The notes beneath the pieces are model-generated. The model saw only the letters and a program-made list of their open reading frames with translations. It was not told the origin of the DNA and searched no databases. Source: DATKXU01 sp035528905 (GTDB lineage Bacteria > Armatimonadota > UBA5829 > DTJY01). Taken from it: a stretch of DNA of 28,822 nucleotides. This document shows positions 14,884 to 22,970 of the stretch, one piece after another. Position numbers and translations under genes: made by a program. How positions within the stretch are numbered: the stretch's first letter is position 1; each line of letters starts with the position of its first letter. The stretch spans positions 1 through 28,822 of the forward strand of contig DATKXU010000087.1 in NCBI GenBank assembly GCA_035528905.1. Direction: 5' to 3'.

Positions 14884-16857
14884 ATGCCCAGGGACCTGGT
14901 GGTAGGAAACGGTACGCTTCTCGTGAACATAGACAGGAACCTGAACATACGCGATCTCTACTACCCCCACGTTGGCCTCCACAATCACCTCAACGGCTAC
15001 AGGAACCGCATCGGAGTCTGGGTAGACGGCCAGTTCTCTTGGCTTGAGAGTACGTGGTCCGTCCGCATGGGCTACCGTCCCGGCACATTGACCACAGATG
15101 CCTGCGCATCGAACGGCCGACTGGGAATCGGCCTCAAATTCAGCGATACCGTTCACCCGGAGTTGAATCTGTTTCTTCGTCGGGTGTCGGTCGAGAATCT
15201 CTTTCCCGACGCGAGGGAGATCAGGCTCTTCTTCAACCACGACTTCCGCATCTACGAGTCCGATATCGGGGACACGGCCTTCTTCCACCCTGCGGGTTCG
15301 ATGATCCACTACAAGCGCGACTGTTACATCCTCGTGAACGGCCGCACGACCGAGGAGGGGATATACGAGTACGCAGCCGGGATCAAAGACTTCTGCGGCG
15401 CGGAAGGCACATGGCGGGACGCCGAGGATGGGTCGCTCAGCATGCATCCGATCGAGCAGGGGTCTGTGGACAGTACGATAAGCTTCAAGCTGCATCTCCC
15501 AGCCAACGCTTCGGATGTCGTGGACTACTGGATCGCGGTCGGGCGTTCGCTGGAGGAGGTGCTGGAGCTGAACACGATGGTGAGCGGCATGCCGTTGGAG
15601 GCGCTCCTTGCCGAGGCCGACAGCCATTGGAAGACATGGTTGTCGAAGGGGAACACGCTCGAAGCCGATGTTCCCGCCGCAGTGGCCGGCCTCTACGAGC
15701 GAAGCCTGCTCGTGATTCAGACGCAGGAGGACCGATGCGGCGGAATACTGGCCGCGAATGACACGGACATAATGAAGACTGCTCGGGCGCATTACAGCTA
15801 CGTATGGCCGCGCGACGGCGCGTTTGTGGCTCATGCGCTCGATCTGGCCGGACACGATGAACCCGCCCGGCGGTTCTTCTCTTTCTGCGCTGGCCTCCTG
15901 ACCCCGGATCAGCCGTTCTTCCTCCAGAAATACTGCCCGGACGGCACTCGCGGAGCGTCATGGCATCCCTGGGCGGCTGATGGCGAACCGGAAGTTCCCC
16001 ATCAGCAAGACAGCACAGCACTGGTGCTCTGGGCGGTCGGCGAGCACTATGAGCAGTGGCGGGATGGGGAATTCATCAACTCGATTTACGATGATTTGGT
16101 GGCTCCGGCAGCGGATTACATTGTCCGGGAGATAGACCCGGCCACCAAATTGCCCAGGCCGAGCTACGACCTGTGGGAGCAGCGGAGGGGCGTGCATCTC
16201 TTCACCTGTTGCGCAGTCTACGGCGCCCTCTCCGCCGCAACCAAAATCGCCAACGGATTCGACTTAGAAAGAGCCAGTCTGTACCGCAGGACTCGCGACA
16301 GCCTGAAGAAAGCCTTGCTCGAACGGTTCTTCGAGCCCGGGCTGGGCAGGTTCGTCCGTACTCTGATCCCGAACGCCGACGGCTATGAGCCTGACCTGAC
16401 GATTGACGCCAGCATGGCCGGGCTGTTCCTGTTCGGCTTACTCCAGGCTGACGACCCCAGGGTGGTTGCCACCATGAAGGCCGTGTACGACCGGCTGTGG
16501 GTTCGCACTCCCATCGGCGGCCTCGCAAGGTACGAGGATGACTACTACTTCCAGGCTAGCTGCGATGTGAAGAACGTTCCGGGCAACCCGTGGTTTGTCT
16601 CGACGCTCTGGATGGCCGAGTGGTACATCGCATCGGCGAAGAGCGCGCGCGACCTCGAACCCGCGATTGACCTGATCGAGTGGGCGGCAAAGCACGCTTC
16701 CGAAGCCGGGCTTCTGGCGGAGCAAATCCATCCACTCACCGGAGAGCCGCTGTCGGTGATGCCGCTCACATGGAGCCATGCCGCCTTCGTCTCCGCAGTG
16801 CTGAAACACCGCGCGAAAGTGCGCGAGCTCAGCTACCACAAGGCGGATCGGGCGTAG
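14884..16857 (+). CDS. glycoside hydrolase family 15 (glucoamylase/glucodextranase-like)
   Basis: ATG 14884 is six bases after GGAGG (14873-14877); the upstream in-frame ATG 14866 precedes that site. The 657-residue protein lacks a signal peptide, so it is probably cytoplasmic. The N-terminal 270 residues form the beta-sandwich domain of prokaryotic GH15 enzymes (G-N-G-T-L-L-V-N-I-D, L-Y-Y-P-H-V-G). The (alpha/alpha)6 barrel begins with Y306-V-W-P-R-D-G. The expected catalytic acid is E432 in D-L-W-E-Q-R, and the base is E613 in L-L-A-E-Q-I-H-P-L-T-G. GH15 enzymes release glucose from the non-reducing ends of alpha-glucans or cleave trehalose. Glycogen synthase lies 10 kb away on the same strand, so a role in internal glycogen turnover is reasonable. 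Confidence 0.94.
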   Translation: MPRDLVVGNGTLLVNIDRNLNIRDLYYPHVGLHNHLNGYRNRIGVWVDGQFSWLESTWSVRMGYRPGTLTTDACASNGRLGIGLKFSDTVHPELNLFLRRVSVENLFPDAREIRLFFNHDFRIYESDIGDTAFFHPAGSMIHYKRDCYILVNGRTTEEGIYEYAAGIKDFCGAEGTWRDAEDGSLSMHPIEQGSVDSTISFKLHLPANASDVVDYWIAVGRSLEEVLELNTMVSGMPLEALLAEADSHWKTWLSKGNTLEADVPAAVAGLYERSLLVIQTQEDRCGGILAANDTDIMKTARAHYSYVWPRDGAFVAHALDLAGHDEPARRFFSFCAGLLTPDQPFFLQKYCPDGTRGASWHPWAADGEPEVPHQQDSTALVLWAVGEHYEQWRDGEFINSIYDDLVAPAADYIVREIDPATKLPRPSYDLWEQRRGVHLFTCCAVYGALSAATKIANGFDLERASLYRRTRDSLKKALLERFFEPGLGRFVRTLIPNADGYEPDLTIDASMAGLFLFGLLQADDPRVVATMKAVYDRLWVRTPIGGLARYEDDYYFQASCDVKNVPGNPWFVSTLWMAEWYIASAKSARDLEPAIDLIEWAAKHASEAGLLAEQIHPLTGEPLSVMPLTWSHAAFVSAVLKHRAKVRELSYHKADRA

Positions 16858-16884
16858 CACGGGGAGTATTGGCGGATAACATCG

Positions 16885-16905
16885 AACGTCCAACGTCCAA
16901 CATCC
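16885..16905. repeat. period-7 tandem tract (AACGTCC type)
   Basis: Three consecutive heptamers, AACGTCC, AACGTCC and AACATCC, follow the GH15 stop codon. The same heptamer, in the opposite orientation, recurs at 28401-28421. The rest of the 232-base gap holds a short CGGCAC/GTGCCG inverted repeat and nothing else recognised. Confidence 0.65.
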
Positions 16906-17089
16906 ACGCGTCGAAGGACGTAGTGGCCGTCCCTCCGTGGCGGCCATCGGCACGTCAGTGCCGGTTGCGGTGGAAACCAGGCCGGCACGGGGGATGCAGA
17001 TGAGAACAGGGCTCGCGGCTCGGCACGTATCCCGAGATTCATGCCGAAGTCGCAAGCCCTGTGGAATCGCGCAGTAGGTTGTCCGCCTT

Positions 17090-17953
17090 CTACGCTTTCC
17101 TCGACCTTCTTCTTGCAAGGCCAGCTATGCCCGCGCACCCGAAGCCCAGAACGAGCATTGTGCATGGCTCAGGCACTGGGCTTTCAGACACGGCCATGCT
17201 GATGTACGGCTGATAGGTGTTGTAAGCCGTCTCTATCTTCCAGCCGCCGTCGACCGCTGCGTGCCATATATTCGTCTGGCCCCATGCACCTGTGCACGGA
17301 TCTATATAGTCGATACTGGCGTTCTCTGCCACGTCAATTATCCCATCAGAGTTCGCATCCGTCCAATGGAAGCTGGAGACGGTCAGATAGTGGCCGCCGT
17401 CCGACCAGCTCAGCAGGATCTCCACGTCCTCGCAGTCCACTAACTCGTTGTACAGGAAGCCCCAGGTGGGGTACAGGGGAGTGACCCAGGTCGGCATAGG
17501 CCTTTGCAGGTTGTTCCACGCCCAGATATCCTGGGCCTCATACACGGTCACGCCGGGTGCCTGATTCTCAATGTACGCCTGCTTTCCCCATATGAAGTCG
17601 TCGTGGTACGTGGTGGTGTTGACGATGGTGTTCATGTAGGCGGCGCCGCCAAGCGTGTTCGCTACCGCGATCAAGTCCTGGAGGTCGTTCATATCGCCAT
17701 CGCCGTCCGCGTCCCCGATCAGCTTGCTGTCATACCAGCCGGGGTACTTGTTCTGGAGGTAGACGAACGAGTTGATAGCCGCCGTGGGCCCGCAGGCATT
17801 AGCTCCCCAGATAGGAATCTGGTTCTGGTTCAGGTTGCCGAACAGCAAGAGGTCCTTTTGGATGTCGTACGTTGGAGGCTCCTGAGCATAAGCCGCCGTG
17901 GCTGCGACGAACGCGATCAAGAGAAACGCGATCAGCAGACTACGTCTGCTCAC
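17090..17953 (-). CDS. PEP-CTERM protein with C39-like cysteine peptidase fold
   Basis: The GTG at 17953 is preceded by AAGGAGAAGGGGG and begins a proper signal peptide (residues 1-24). N-A-C54-G-P-T-A-A and S-D-G-G-H188-Y-L-T-V are the Cys and His boxes of a papain-like C39-type domain, with an aspartate in the following I-D-Y-I-D-P as possible third residue. Residues 80-93 (G-D-A-D-G-D-G-D-M-N-D-L-Q-D) form a dockerin/EF-hand-like calcium loop. The last 27 residues are a PEP-CTERM tail: V-P-E-P, a hydrophobic helix, then R-R-R-S-R-K. That tail is recognised by an exosortase, none of which is in this window. The product, 287 residues, is probably surface or matrix-attached; whether it is an active peptidase is open. 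It has a long structured leader. Confidence 0.88.
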   Translation of the reverse strand: MSRRSLLIAFLLIAFVAATAAYAQEPPTYDIQKDLLLFGNLNQNQIPIWGANACGPTAAINSFVYLQNKYPGWYDSKLIGDADGDGDMNDLQDLIAVANTLGGAAYMNTIVNTTTYHDDFIWGKQAYIENQAPGVTVYEAQDIWAWNNLQRPMPTWVTPLYPTWGFLYNELVDCEDVEILLSWSDGGHYLTVSSFHWTDANSDGIIDVAENASIDYIDPCTGAWGQTNIWHAAVDGGWKIETAYNTYQPYISMAVSESPVPEPCTMLVLGFGCAGIAGLARRRSRKA

Positions 17954-17982
17954 TTTTACACCCCCTTCTCCTTTCCTCAACT

Positions 17983-18115
17983 CTTGAGACCACAAGCACT
18001 GCGTGATCTCCTTTGGTGAAACCCTGTGTTCAATAGGCGCTCACCTCCGCATTTGTAAGGCGTTTTGCAGGTCGGAGCTCCTCTGACCTGTTTATCCAGC
18101 TTGCGGGTCCTATTG
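17983..18115 (-). promoter_or_regulatory. structured 5' leader with shared motifs (copy A)
   Basis: On the minus strand a seven-base closing stem, CAATAGG/CCTATTG (18109-18115 with 18031-18037), encloses ACCCGCAAGC (18099-18108), AAACA (18089-18093), a ten-pair hairpin (18068-18090) and GGAGGTGAGC (18039-18048). Downstream, CTTG-TGGTCT-CAAG (17983-17996) forms a hairpin just before the ribosome site. The elements and their order match the leader of the secreted gene at 5487-6794, while the stems differ in sequence. A short frame, TTG 18033 to TGA 17977, could encode an 18-residue leader peptide. No known riboswitch consensus was recognised. Confidence 0.45.
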
Positions 18116-18326
18116 TTCGTCTGCGAGCTTAGGTCAATGGAGCAGGCCGAGGCCCGAATGCTGGGTTTGCGACGTCCCGCGTGATATCGCTTCAGCGGAG
18201 GTTGCGGAGCATCGCATATCTTGCAGGGACGCACTCGGATTGACGACCAGCGCTCCTGGAATCTCTCGCTTTAGATGAAAGGCGGTGAGGGTGCTGTGAT
18301 TGCGATTTCCCCTTCTTCCTGCGATA

Positions 18327-18355
18327 AGTCTACTGTAGGACATGTGAGCTGTCAA
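18327..18355 (-). promoter_or_regulatory. sigma-70-type promoter for the PEP-CTERM gene
   Basis: On the minus strand TTGACA (18350-18355) and TAGACT (18327-18332) have a 17-base spacer. The -35 is perfect. Transcription from near 18320 gives a leader of about 365 nt before the GTG at 17953. Between 18116 and 18320 I see no gene; 18356-18440 is the 3' flank of ruvB. Confidence 0.7.
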
Positions 18356-18440
18356 TACGGTCGCGAAAAAACAGGTAATAATACCAGGGGTTGGCGCTTT
18401 GTCCTAGAAGCACCGTTTGTCGGGTCCTGCGCAGCTAGCG

Positions 18441-19469
18441 CTACATCTCATCGTTCGCCAGTTTTAGCTGGGGCTGGAGTTCGAGTCCCAGGTGCGAAAG
18501 GCCCACAGCAGTGATTTTCCTGCCGCCTGGGGTTCGGATTAGGAACCCTATGTTGAGTAGATAAGGCTCCACAACCTCAGTCAGCGTGTCCGCCTCGGTT
18601 TGGAGTGTTGCAGCCAGAGCTTCGATTCCCACCGGGCCACCGCAGTAATTCACCGCAACGGTGGTCAGCAGCCGCCGGTCGGTGTCTGTCAGCCCGGCTT
18701 CGTCTACTCCTTCAAGTTCGAGCGCAGCCGCCGCGACGTCCACGGTGATAACGCCATCAGCCCTAACCTGCGCGAAATCCCTGATGCGACTGAGCAGCCG
18801 GTTTGCTACGCGTGGAGTAGCCCTGGCTCTCCTCGCGATTTCGACCGCCCCGGATTCCTCGGTCGGAACTTGCAGAATGGCGGCGGAGCGTTTCACTATC
18901 CTCGTGATTTCCTCCTGGGTGTAGTAGGTCAGCTCGCGGAAAATGCCGAATCGGTCGCGGAGCGGAGAAGATAACAGTCCAGCCCGTGTGGTAGCCCCAA
19001 CCATCGTGAATTTCTCCAGGCGGTACCTGTGGCTCCGAGCATGCGTGCCCCTATCGAAGATGAAATCAACCGCAAAGTCCTCCATAGCTGGGTACAGGAA
19101 TTCTTCTACCACGCGCGGCAGGCGGTGAATCTCGTCTATGAACAGCACGTCGCCGCGTTCCAGGTGAGTCAGTGTGCCCATGAGGTCCGCCGGCCTTTCG
19201 AGCGCGGGTCCCGACGTCACAACTATCTGGGAGCCCATCTCGTTTGCGACGATGTGAGCCAGAGTGGTTTTCCCGATTCCAGGCGGCCCGTGCAGTAGAA
19301 TGTGGTCCAGGCTGTCGCCGCGACCTTTGGCGGCCTCGATGGCTATTTCCAGCGTTTCGACCACTTTCAGCTGGCCCACATAGTCGCCTAAAATACGCGG
19401 GCGAAGAGTGACAAGGTCTTCTTCCTCTCTGATATCCTCGGATGTTTCGCTTGGCTCTTTGTCGTTCAT
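18441..19469 (-). CDS. ruvB: Holliday junction branch migration ATPase RuvB
   Basis: The 342 residues match RuvB throughout: L-R-P...Y-V-G-Q near 22-33, Walker A G-P-P-G-I-G-K-T-T at about 60-68, Walker B F-I-D-E-I-H-R-L, sensor A-T-T-R-A-G-L-L, and D-R-F-G arginine-finger region. The C-terminal winged helix ends in R-T-P-G-G-R-K. RuvB hexamers drive branch migration of Holliday junctions bound by RuvA. Its start overlaps the ruvA stop by four bases, so they are translationally coupled in a ruvC-ruvA-ruvB operon. Confidence 0.98.
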   Translation of the reverse strand: MNDKEPSETSEDIREEEDLVTLRPRILGDYVGQLKVVETLEIAIEAAKGRGDSLDHILLHGPPGIGKTTLAHIVANEMGSQIVVTSGPALERPADLMGTLTHLERGDVLFIDEIHRLPRVVEEFLYPAMEDFAVDFIFDRGTHARSHRYRLEKFTMVGATTRAGLLSSPLRDRFGIFRELTYYTQEEITRIVKRSAAILQVPTEESGAVEIARRARATPRVANRLLSRIRDFAQVRADGVITVDVAAAALELEGVDEAGLTDTDRRLLTTVAVNYCGGPVGIEALAATLQTEADTLTEVVEPYLLNIGFLIRTPGGRKITAVGLSHLGLELQPQLKLANDEM

Positions 19470-20077
19470 TTGTGTAACCTGAGTACCTCGTCAAACAAGT
19501 CTTCTGCAGAACCGATTGAAGGTCTCTCCTTCATGGCTTGCTCGATTAGTCGTTGAGCTTCTTGAGATTTGAACTGGAGCTGCTTGACTAACGTCTCTCG
19601 AACTTCCGTTTTGAAATCAGCCTGTTCATCCGGCGCGCCGGCCGCGTCCTCCGGCAGCAAAGCATACTTGGCTACACGCCTCTTCAGCTTTGCAATAATC
19701 ATATCGGCCTTCTTCTCCCCAATCCCCTTCAGTCGCTTGATGGTTCCGGTGTCGCCATTCACGATGGCCCTGGCAATCTGGGGTACTGGGATGGACATCG
19801 CGTCCAGCGCCGTGCTGCCCCCTACTTCGCTGACATCAATCAGTTCCTCGAAGAAATCTCGCTCGAGCTCCCGCTGGAACCCGTACAGGCGGGGCGCTGG
19901 CTGCTGCTGGGTCGCCCGATATGAAATGTATAGCTCGACCTGGTGTCCGTCCGGCTTGCCGGCGTAAAGACGACGTGCGGTTAATGGAAGCTCAACCTCA
20001 TAGCCGATACCGTTCGACAGGACCACGATGCCCCGGCCTGTTTTGCCCATCAGTTGCCCTTTGAGATAGCGTATCAC
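19466..20077 (-). CDS. ruvA: Holliday junction-binding protein RuvA
   Basis: This 203-residue protein has the N-terminal OB fold (M-I-R-Y-L-K-G-Q-L). The central helix-hairpin-helix pair shows the second hairpin clearly as L-K-G-I-G-E-K-K-A-D-M-I-I-A-K-L-K. A C-terminal three-helix domain (residues about 150-203) contacts RuvB. The usual length is near 200. It overlaps ruvC by four bases upstream and ruvB by four bases downstream, so all three are coupled. Confidence 0.97.
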   Translation of the reverse strand: MIRYLKGQLMGKTGRGIVVLSNGIGYEVELPLTARRLYAGKPDGHQVELYISYRATQQQPAPRLYGFQRELERDFFEELIDVSEVGGSTALDAMSIPVPQIARAIVNGDTGTIKRLKGIGEKKADMIIAKLKRRVAKYALLPEDAAGAPDEQADFKTEVRETLVKQLQFKSQEAQRLIEQAMKERPSIGSAEDLFDEVLRLHK

Positions 20078-20565
20078 CGCGGACGTCCTCCATCTTTGCT
20101 CCGCATAGCGCCGACATAAGCAATACCCAGCGCGTCTGCGGCGTGCTCAGGCTTGATCTGCTCCGATACTCTGAGCAGGCGGCGCAGGGACCGTTCGAGC
20201 TGAGTCTTGTCCGCCGTGCCGCTGCCCGTAATAGCCAGCTTCACGCTACGGGGTGCGATTCCATCAACCATACAGTTAGCTTTGCTCGCAGCCAGGAGCA
20301 GGACCCCCTTGACCTGTCCAATGGACAGCGCCGCCGACGGTGCTGCGCCCTTCATGAAAACTTCTTCTAACACCACCAACTCGGGGGACCACCGCTGAAT
20401 GACGTCGGAAACCCCGTCGTATATCTGCTTAAGCCGTGTGGCTGTTTCTTCCCGTGTGCTGGTCGTAATGCAGCCAAAGTCGAGACACCTGATCTCCCGA
20501 CCCGATCGCCTCACCACTGCATAGCCGGTGGCAGCCAGGCCCGGATCCAACCCTAGCACAATCAA
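20074..20565 (-). CDS. ruvC: Holliday junction resolvase RuvC
   Basis: The TTG at 20565 is chosen because a GGGAG site lies about ten bases upstream and the product then begins M-I-V-L-G-L-D-P-G like most RuvC proteins (163 residues). A GTG at 20592 is an alternative, and the frame stays open to 20856 without support. The acidic site is D6 in L-D-P-G, the glutamate in V-L-E-E-V-F, and H-A-A-D near the end. The histidine replaces the aspartate of the E. coli enzyme, as in Thermus thermophilus RuvC, so activity is expected. RuvC cuts junctions held by RuvAB. Confidence 0.93.
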   Translation of the reverse strand: MIVLGLDPGLAATGYAVVRRSGREIRCLDFGCITTSTREETATRLKQIYDGVSDVIQRWSPELVVLEEVFMKGAAPSAALSIGQVKGVLLLAASKANCMVDGIAPRSVKLAITGSGTADKTQLERSLRRLLRVSEQIKPEHAADALGIAYVGAMRSKDGGRPR

Positions 20566-20655
20566 CTTGTTGTTTCTCCCGAGCGGTTTCACGTCAGCGC
20601 TCGCCGTGCGTCGTGACCCTGGCAATCGCACATTTGTTCTATCGGCGCCGGTCGT

Positions 20656-20685
20656 ATTGTAGCATCTTCCGGCTGTGCTCGTAAA
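20656..20685 (-). promoter_or_regulatory. promoter for ruvCAB
   Basis: On the minus strand TTTACG (20680-20685) and TACAAT (20656-20661) have an 18-base spacer, with TGC in front of the -10 giving an extended element. It lies between the FtsB-like gene and ruvC and would start the ruv operon about 80 bases before the TTG. Confidence 0.6.
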
Positions 20686-20696
20686 GCGCGGGTCGT

Positions 20697-21167
20697 TCAG
20701 GGAGAAGAATCCGTTCGCACGAACAGGCTGAGCACCCGGTATCCGGCGGCCTGCCAGAAGGACTCGCGCTTGGCGGAATCGGACGGCTGGCCGTTTGCGC
20801 CCTCGGACCCCTGCGGCGCCTCCAGCACGACCGCGATTTCGCCTTCTTTCACCCAACCAAGCTTTCTTGCCTCGGCTTCCTTGCCCTGCGGCGTCTGCAC
20901 GTACTCGATGTTCTTCTTCAGAGCCCTCTTCTCCGCCTCGGACTGGGCGATCTGCTGCTTGATCTGGGCGATCTCCTTTGCTTCACCGTGGGAGATGAGG
21001 TACGGTCTCGCTCCCTTGGCGATGATCGCTCCCGCCACGACTAGTCCGCAGGCCGCGACCGCGAGTGCCAGGAGGACTCGGAACGACCTCGCCAGTTTGG
21101 TCCGGCGCCGCCTGGGCCTGCCGCCCGTCAAAACCGAGAATCTGGTGCGTGTGCTTCCTCTCCTCAT
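20697..21167 (-). CDS. FtsB/DivIC-like septum-formation protein
   Basis: The 156 residues begin with a basic cytoplasmic tail (about 1-30, with R-R-R-R), then one membrane span (about 31-52), then a coiled coil (about 60-90). The stretch ending in the DivIC hallmark reads Y-V-Q-T-P-Q-G-K-E-A-E-A-R-K-L-G-W-V-K-E-G-E. FtsB/DivIC proteins link early and late divisome components at the septum. The tail after residue 115 is a variable linker. GGAGAG lies about eleven bases before ATG 21167. It follows pyk by about 100 bases on the same strand. Confidence 0.82.
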   Translation of the reverse strand: MRRGSTRTRFSVLTGGRPRRRRTKLARSFRVLLALAVAACGLVVAGAIIAKGARPYLISHGEAKEIAQIKQQIAQSEAEKRALKKNIEYVQTPQGKEAEARKLGWVKEGEIAVVLEAPQGSEGANGQPSDSAKRESFWQAAGYRVLSLFVRTDSSP

Positions 21168-21241
21168 GGCAGATCAACTCTCCATGGGAAACAGACCGTA
21201 GAGCTCAGTCCCGGAATCCACGGATTTCCGACAGCCCCTAA

Positions 21242-21262
21242 GGTCTACAGTCTACGGTCTAT
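21242..21262. repeat. period-7 tandem tract (GGTCTAC type)
   Basis: Three consecutive heptamers, GGTCTAC, AGTCTAC and GGTCTAT, lie directly behind the pyk stop codon. Same periodicity as the other tracts, different sequence. Confidence 0.55.
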
Positions 21263-21269
21263 CCTCTCA

Positions 21270-22697
21270 CTATGTTCTCACCGCTTGGCCGACTGTGTGT
21301 ACCTTAATCAGGTTCGTGCGGCCCGGCACTCCCGCGGGTATGCCGGCGGTGAGCACTATCGTGTCGCCCTTCTTCACAAGCGCTGCTCGCTCGGCTCCTT
21401 CCACAGCCTCCTCGATCATGTCGTCCGTATTACGGCTCGGAGCGACCAGCACAGGATACACGCCCCACGATAGGGCAAGCTGCCGGAACGTGCTCGGTAT
21501 CGTCGCAGCGGCAACTATGGGCGCAGCAGGCCGGTACTTCGATACCGCGCGGGCGGTCGCCCCGGACGACGTTGGCGTGACTATCGCTGTCGCGCCGAGG
21601 TCCAGAGCAATGTCCACCGTTGCCTGCGCGATCGCGTCTGTCACCGTTTTCGCTGCAACGGCGGCTCTTTCCTCCCATAGCTGCCGGTAATGGAGCGTAC
21701 TCTCGGCCTGAACCGCGATCTTCGACATCATCGTGACAGCATCAATAGGGAATTGCCCGATCGCCGTCTCCCCGGAGAGCATGACTGCGTCCGTGCCGTC
21801 GAGGATGGCATTGGCGACGTCCGTCACCTCCGCGCGCGTCGGACGACGATTGCGAATCATGGAATCGAGCATCTGCGTCGCGGTTATGACCGGCTTGCCC
21901 GCGCGATTGCACTTCTGGATGATGGCCTTCTGGACGGCTGGGACTTTCTCCAGCGGCATCTCGACGCCGAGGTCGCCCCTCGCAATCATGATGCCGTCGG
22001 CCGCCCGGATGATCGCTTCGATGTCCTCGACAGCCTCGCTCTTTTCGATCTTGGCGATGAGGCGGACGGGCTTACCGGAATCCTTGATGATTTTCCGCAT
22101 GGGATCCAGATCGCGCGCATAGCGGACAAACGACGCCGCGACCCAATCCACATCGTTCGCCAGCCCGAATTCCAGGTCTTCGATATCCGCATCCGTCACC
22201 GATGGCAGGGAGATTTCCGCGCCAGGCATGTTTATGCCCTTGTGGGCTCCCAGCATGCCGCCGATCACAACTCTGGTGGCTATGTCCGTAGAGGTGGCTG
22301 ATTCGACCCGAAATTCGAATTGCCCGTCATCAACGAATATCTGCTGTCCGGGCTTTGCCTGCTTCACAAGCTCGGGATAGGGGAGATTGACTTCTTCCGC
22401 GCTGCCCGGCACGTCCCGCGTGGTGAAGACGAAGCGCTGGCCCTGCGATAGAGGAACTGAGTTCGGCATTGGGCCGGTCCGCAGTTTCGGCCCTGGCAGG
22501 TCCTGGAGGATTGCGATCGGCACCCCCTGTTCTCGCTCGATTCGGCGAATCTCTTCTATCCGCCTGCCGTGCTCCTCCCTGGTGCCGTGGGAGAAGTTCA
22601 GTCGGGCGACGTTCATGCCCGCTTCAGCCAACGCTTTGAGCATGCCCGCCGACTCGGATGCCGGCCCGATAGTGCAAACGATTTTCGAGCGCCTCAT
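21270..22697 (-). CDS. pyk: pyruvate kinase
   Basis: Starting at ATG 22697 the protein is 475 residues and begins M-R-R-S-K-I-V-C-T-I-G-P-A-S, the standard pyruvate kinase N-terminus; the frame extends 15 codons upstream into the leader. N-F-S-H-G, then the active-site signature I-M-I-A-R-G-D-L-G-V-E, T-Q-M-L-D-S-M-I, and a C-terminal allosteric-type domain ending in a V-G-Q motif are all present. It converts phosphoenolpyruvate and ADP to pyruvate and ATP. AGGAGG stands 14 bases before the ATG, rather far. A well-formed promoter precedes it, divergent from that of the exported protein at 22971. Confidence 0.97.
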   Translation of the reverse strand: MRRSKIVCTIGPASESAGMLKALAEAGMNVARLNFSHGTREEHGRRIEEIRRIEREQGVPIAILQDLPGPKLRTGPMPNSVPLSQGQRFVFTTRDVPGSAEEVNLPYPELVKQAKPGQQIFVDDGQFEFRVESATSTDIATRVVIGGMLGAHKGINMPGAEISLPSVTDADIEDLEFGLANDVDWVAASFVRYARDLDPMRKIIKDSGKPVRLIAKIEKSEAVEDIEAIIRAADGIMIARGDLGVEMPLEKVPAVQKAIIQKCNRAGKPVITATQMLDSMIRNRRPTRAEVTDVANAILDGTDAVMLSGETAIGQFPIDAVTMMSKIAVQAESTLHYRQLWEERAAVAAKTVTDAIAQATVDIALDLGATAIVTPTSSGATARAVSKYRPAAPIVAAATIPSTFRQLALSWGVYPVLVAPSRNTDDMIEEAVEGAERAALVKKGDTIVLTAGIPAGVPGRTNLIKVHTVGQAVRT

Positions 22698-22771
22698 TGC
22701 TGGTGCCAATGCCTCCTGCGGCGGCCGAGGAGCTCGCTGCAACCGCTAACTGGCTCACCGGCCCGCACAGT

Positions 22772-22800
22772 ATTGTAACCTAAGCGAAGCAGCCCGTCAA
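22772..22800 (-). promoter_or_regulatory. sigma-70 promoter for pyk
   Basis: On the minus strand TTGACG (22795-22800) and TACAAT (22772-22777) are separated by 17 bases, a near-consensus promoter giving a leader of about 70 nt. Confidence 0.8.
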
Positions 22801-22847
22801 ACCTGTGGAGGGACTCCGCATGCGCCGCGTGACTTGGAAGTACCCCC

Positions 22848-22876
22848 TTGACTAGCTCCTGTCGGCGGCCTACAAT
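22848..22876 (+). promoter_or_regulatory. sigma-70 promoter for the exported protein at 22971
   Basis: TTGACT (22848-22853) and TACAAT (22871-22876) are separated by 17 bases. It diverges from the pyk promoter, with the two -35 elements about 50 bases apart. Confidence 0.8.
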
Positions 22877-22970
22877 GCTCCCATAGCTGCTGCTGTACCG
22901 GAGAGGAGTTCGCAGTACGTAATCTCGCCGGGCGACCGGCTGAGACAAACCGGGCAATGGAGGAATGGAT

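Noticed and set aside
17996..18320. Cyclic-di-GMP (GEMM) riboswitch in the PEP-CTERM leader
   Set aside because: A GCAAACC and a GGGCCT are present, but the GACGCAAAGCC core, GNRA tetraloop and receptor arrangement of the class are missing.
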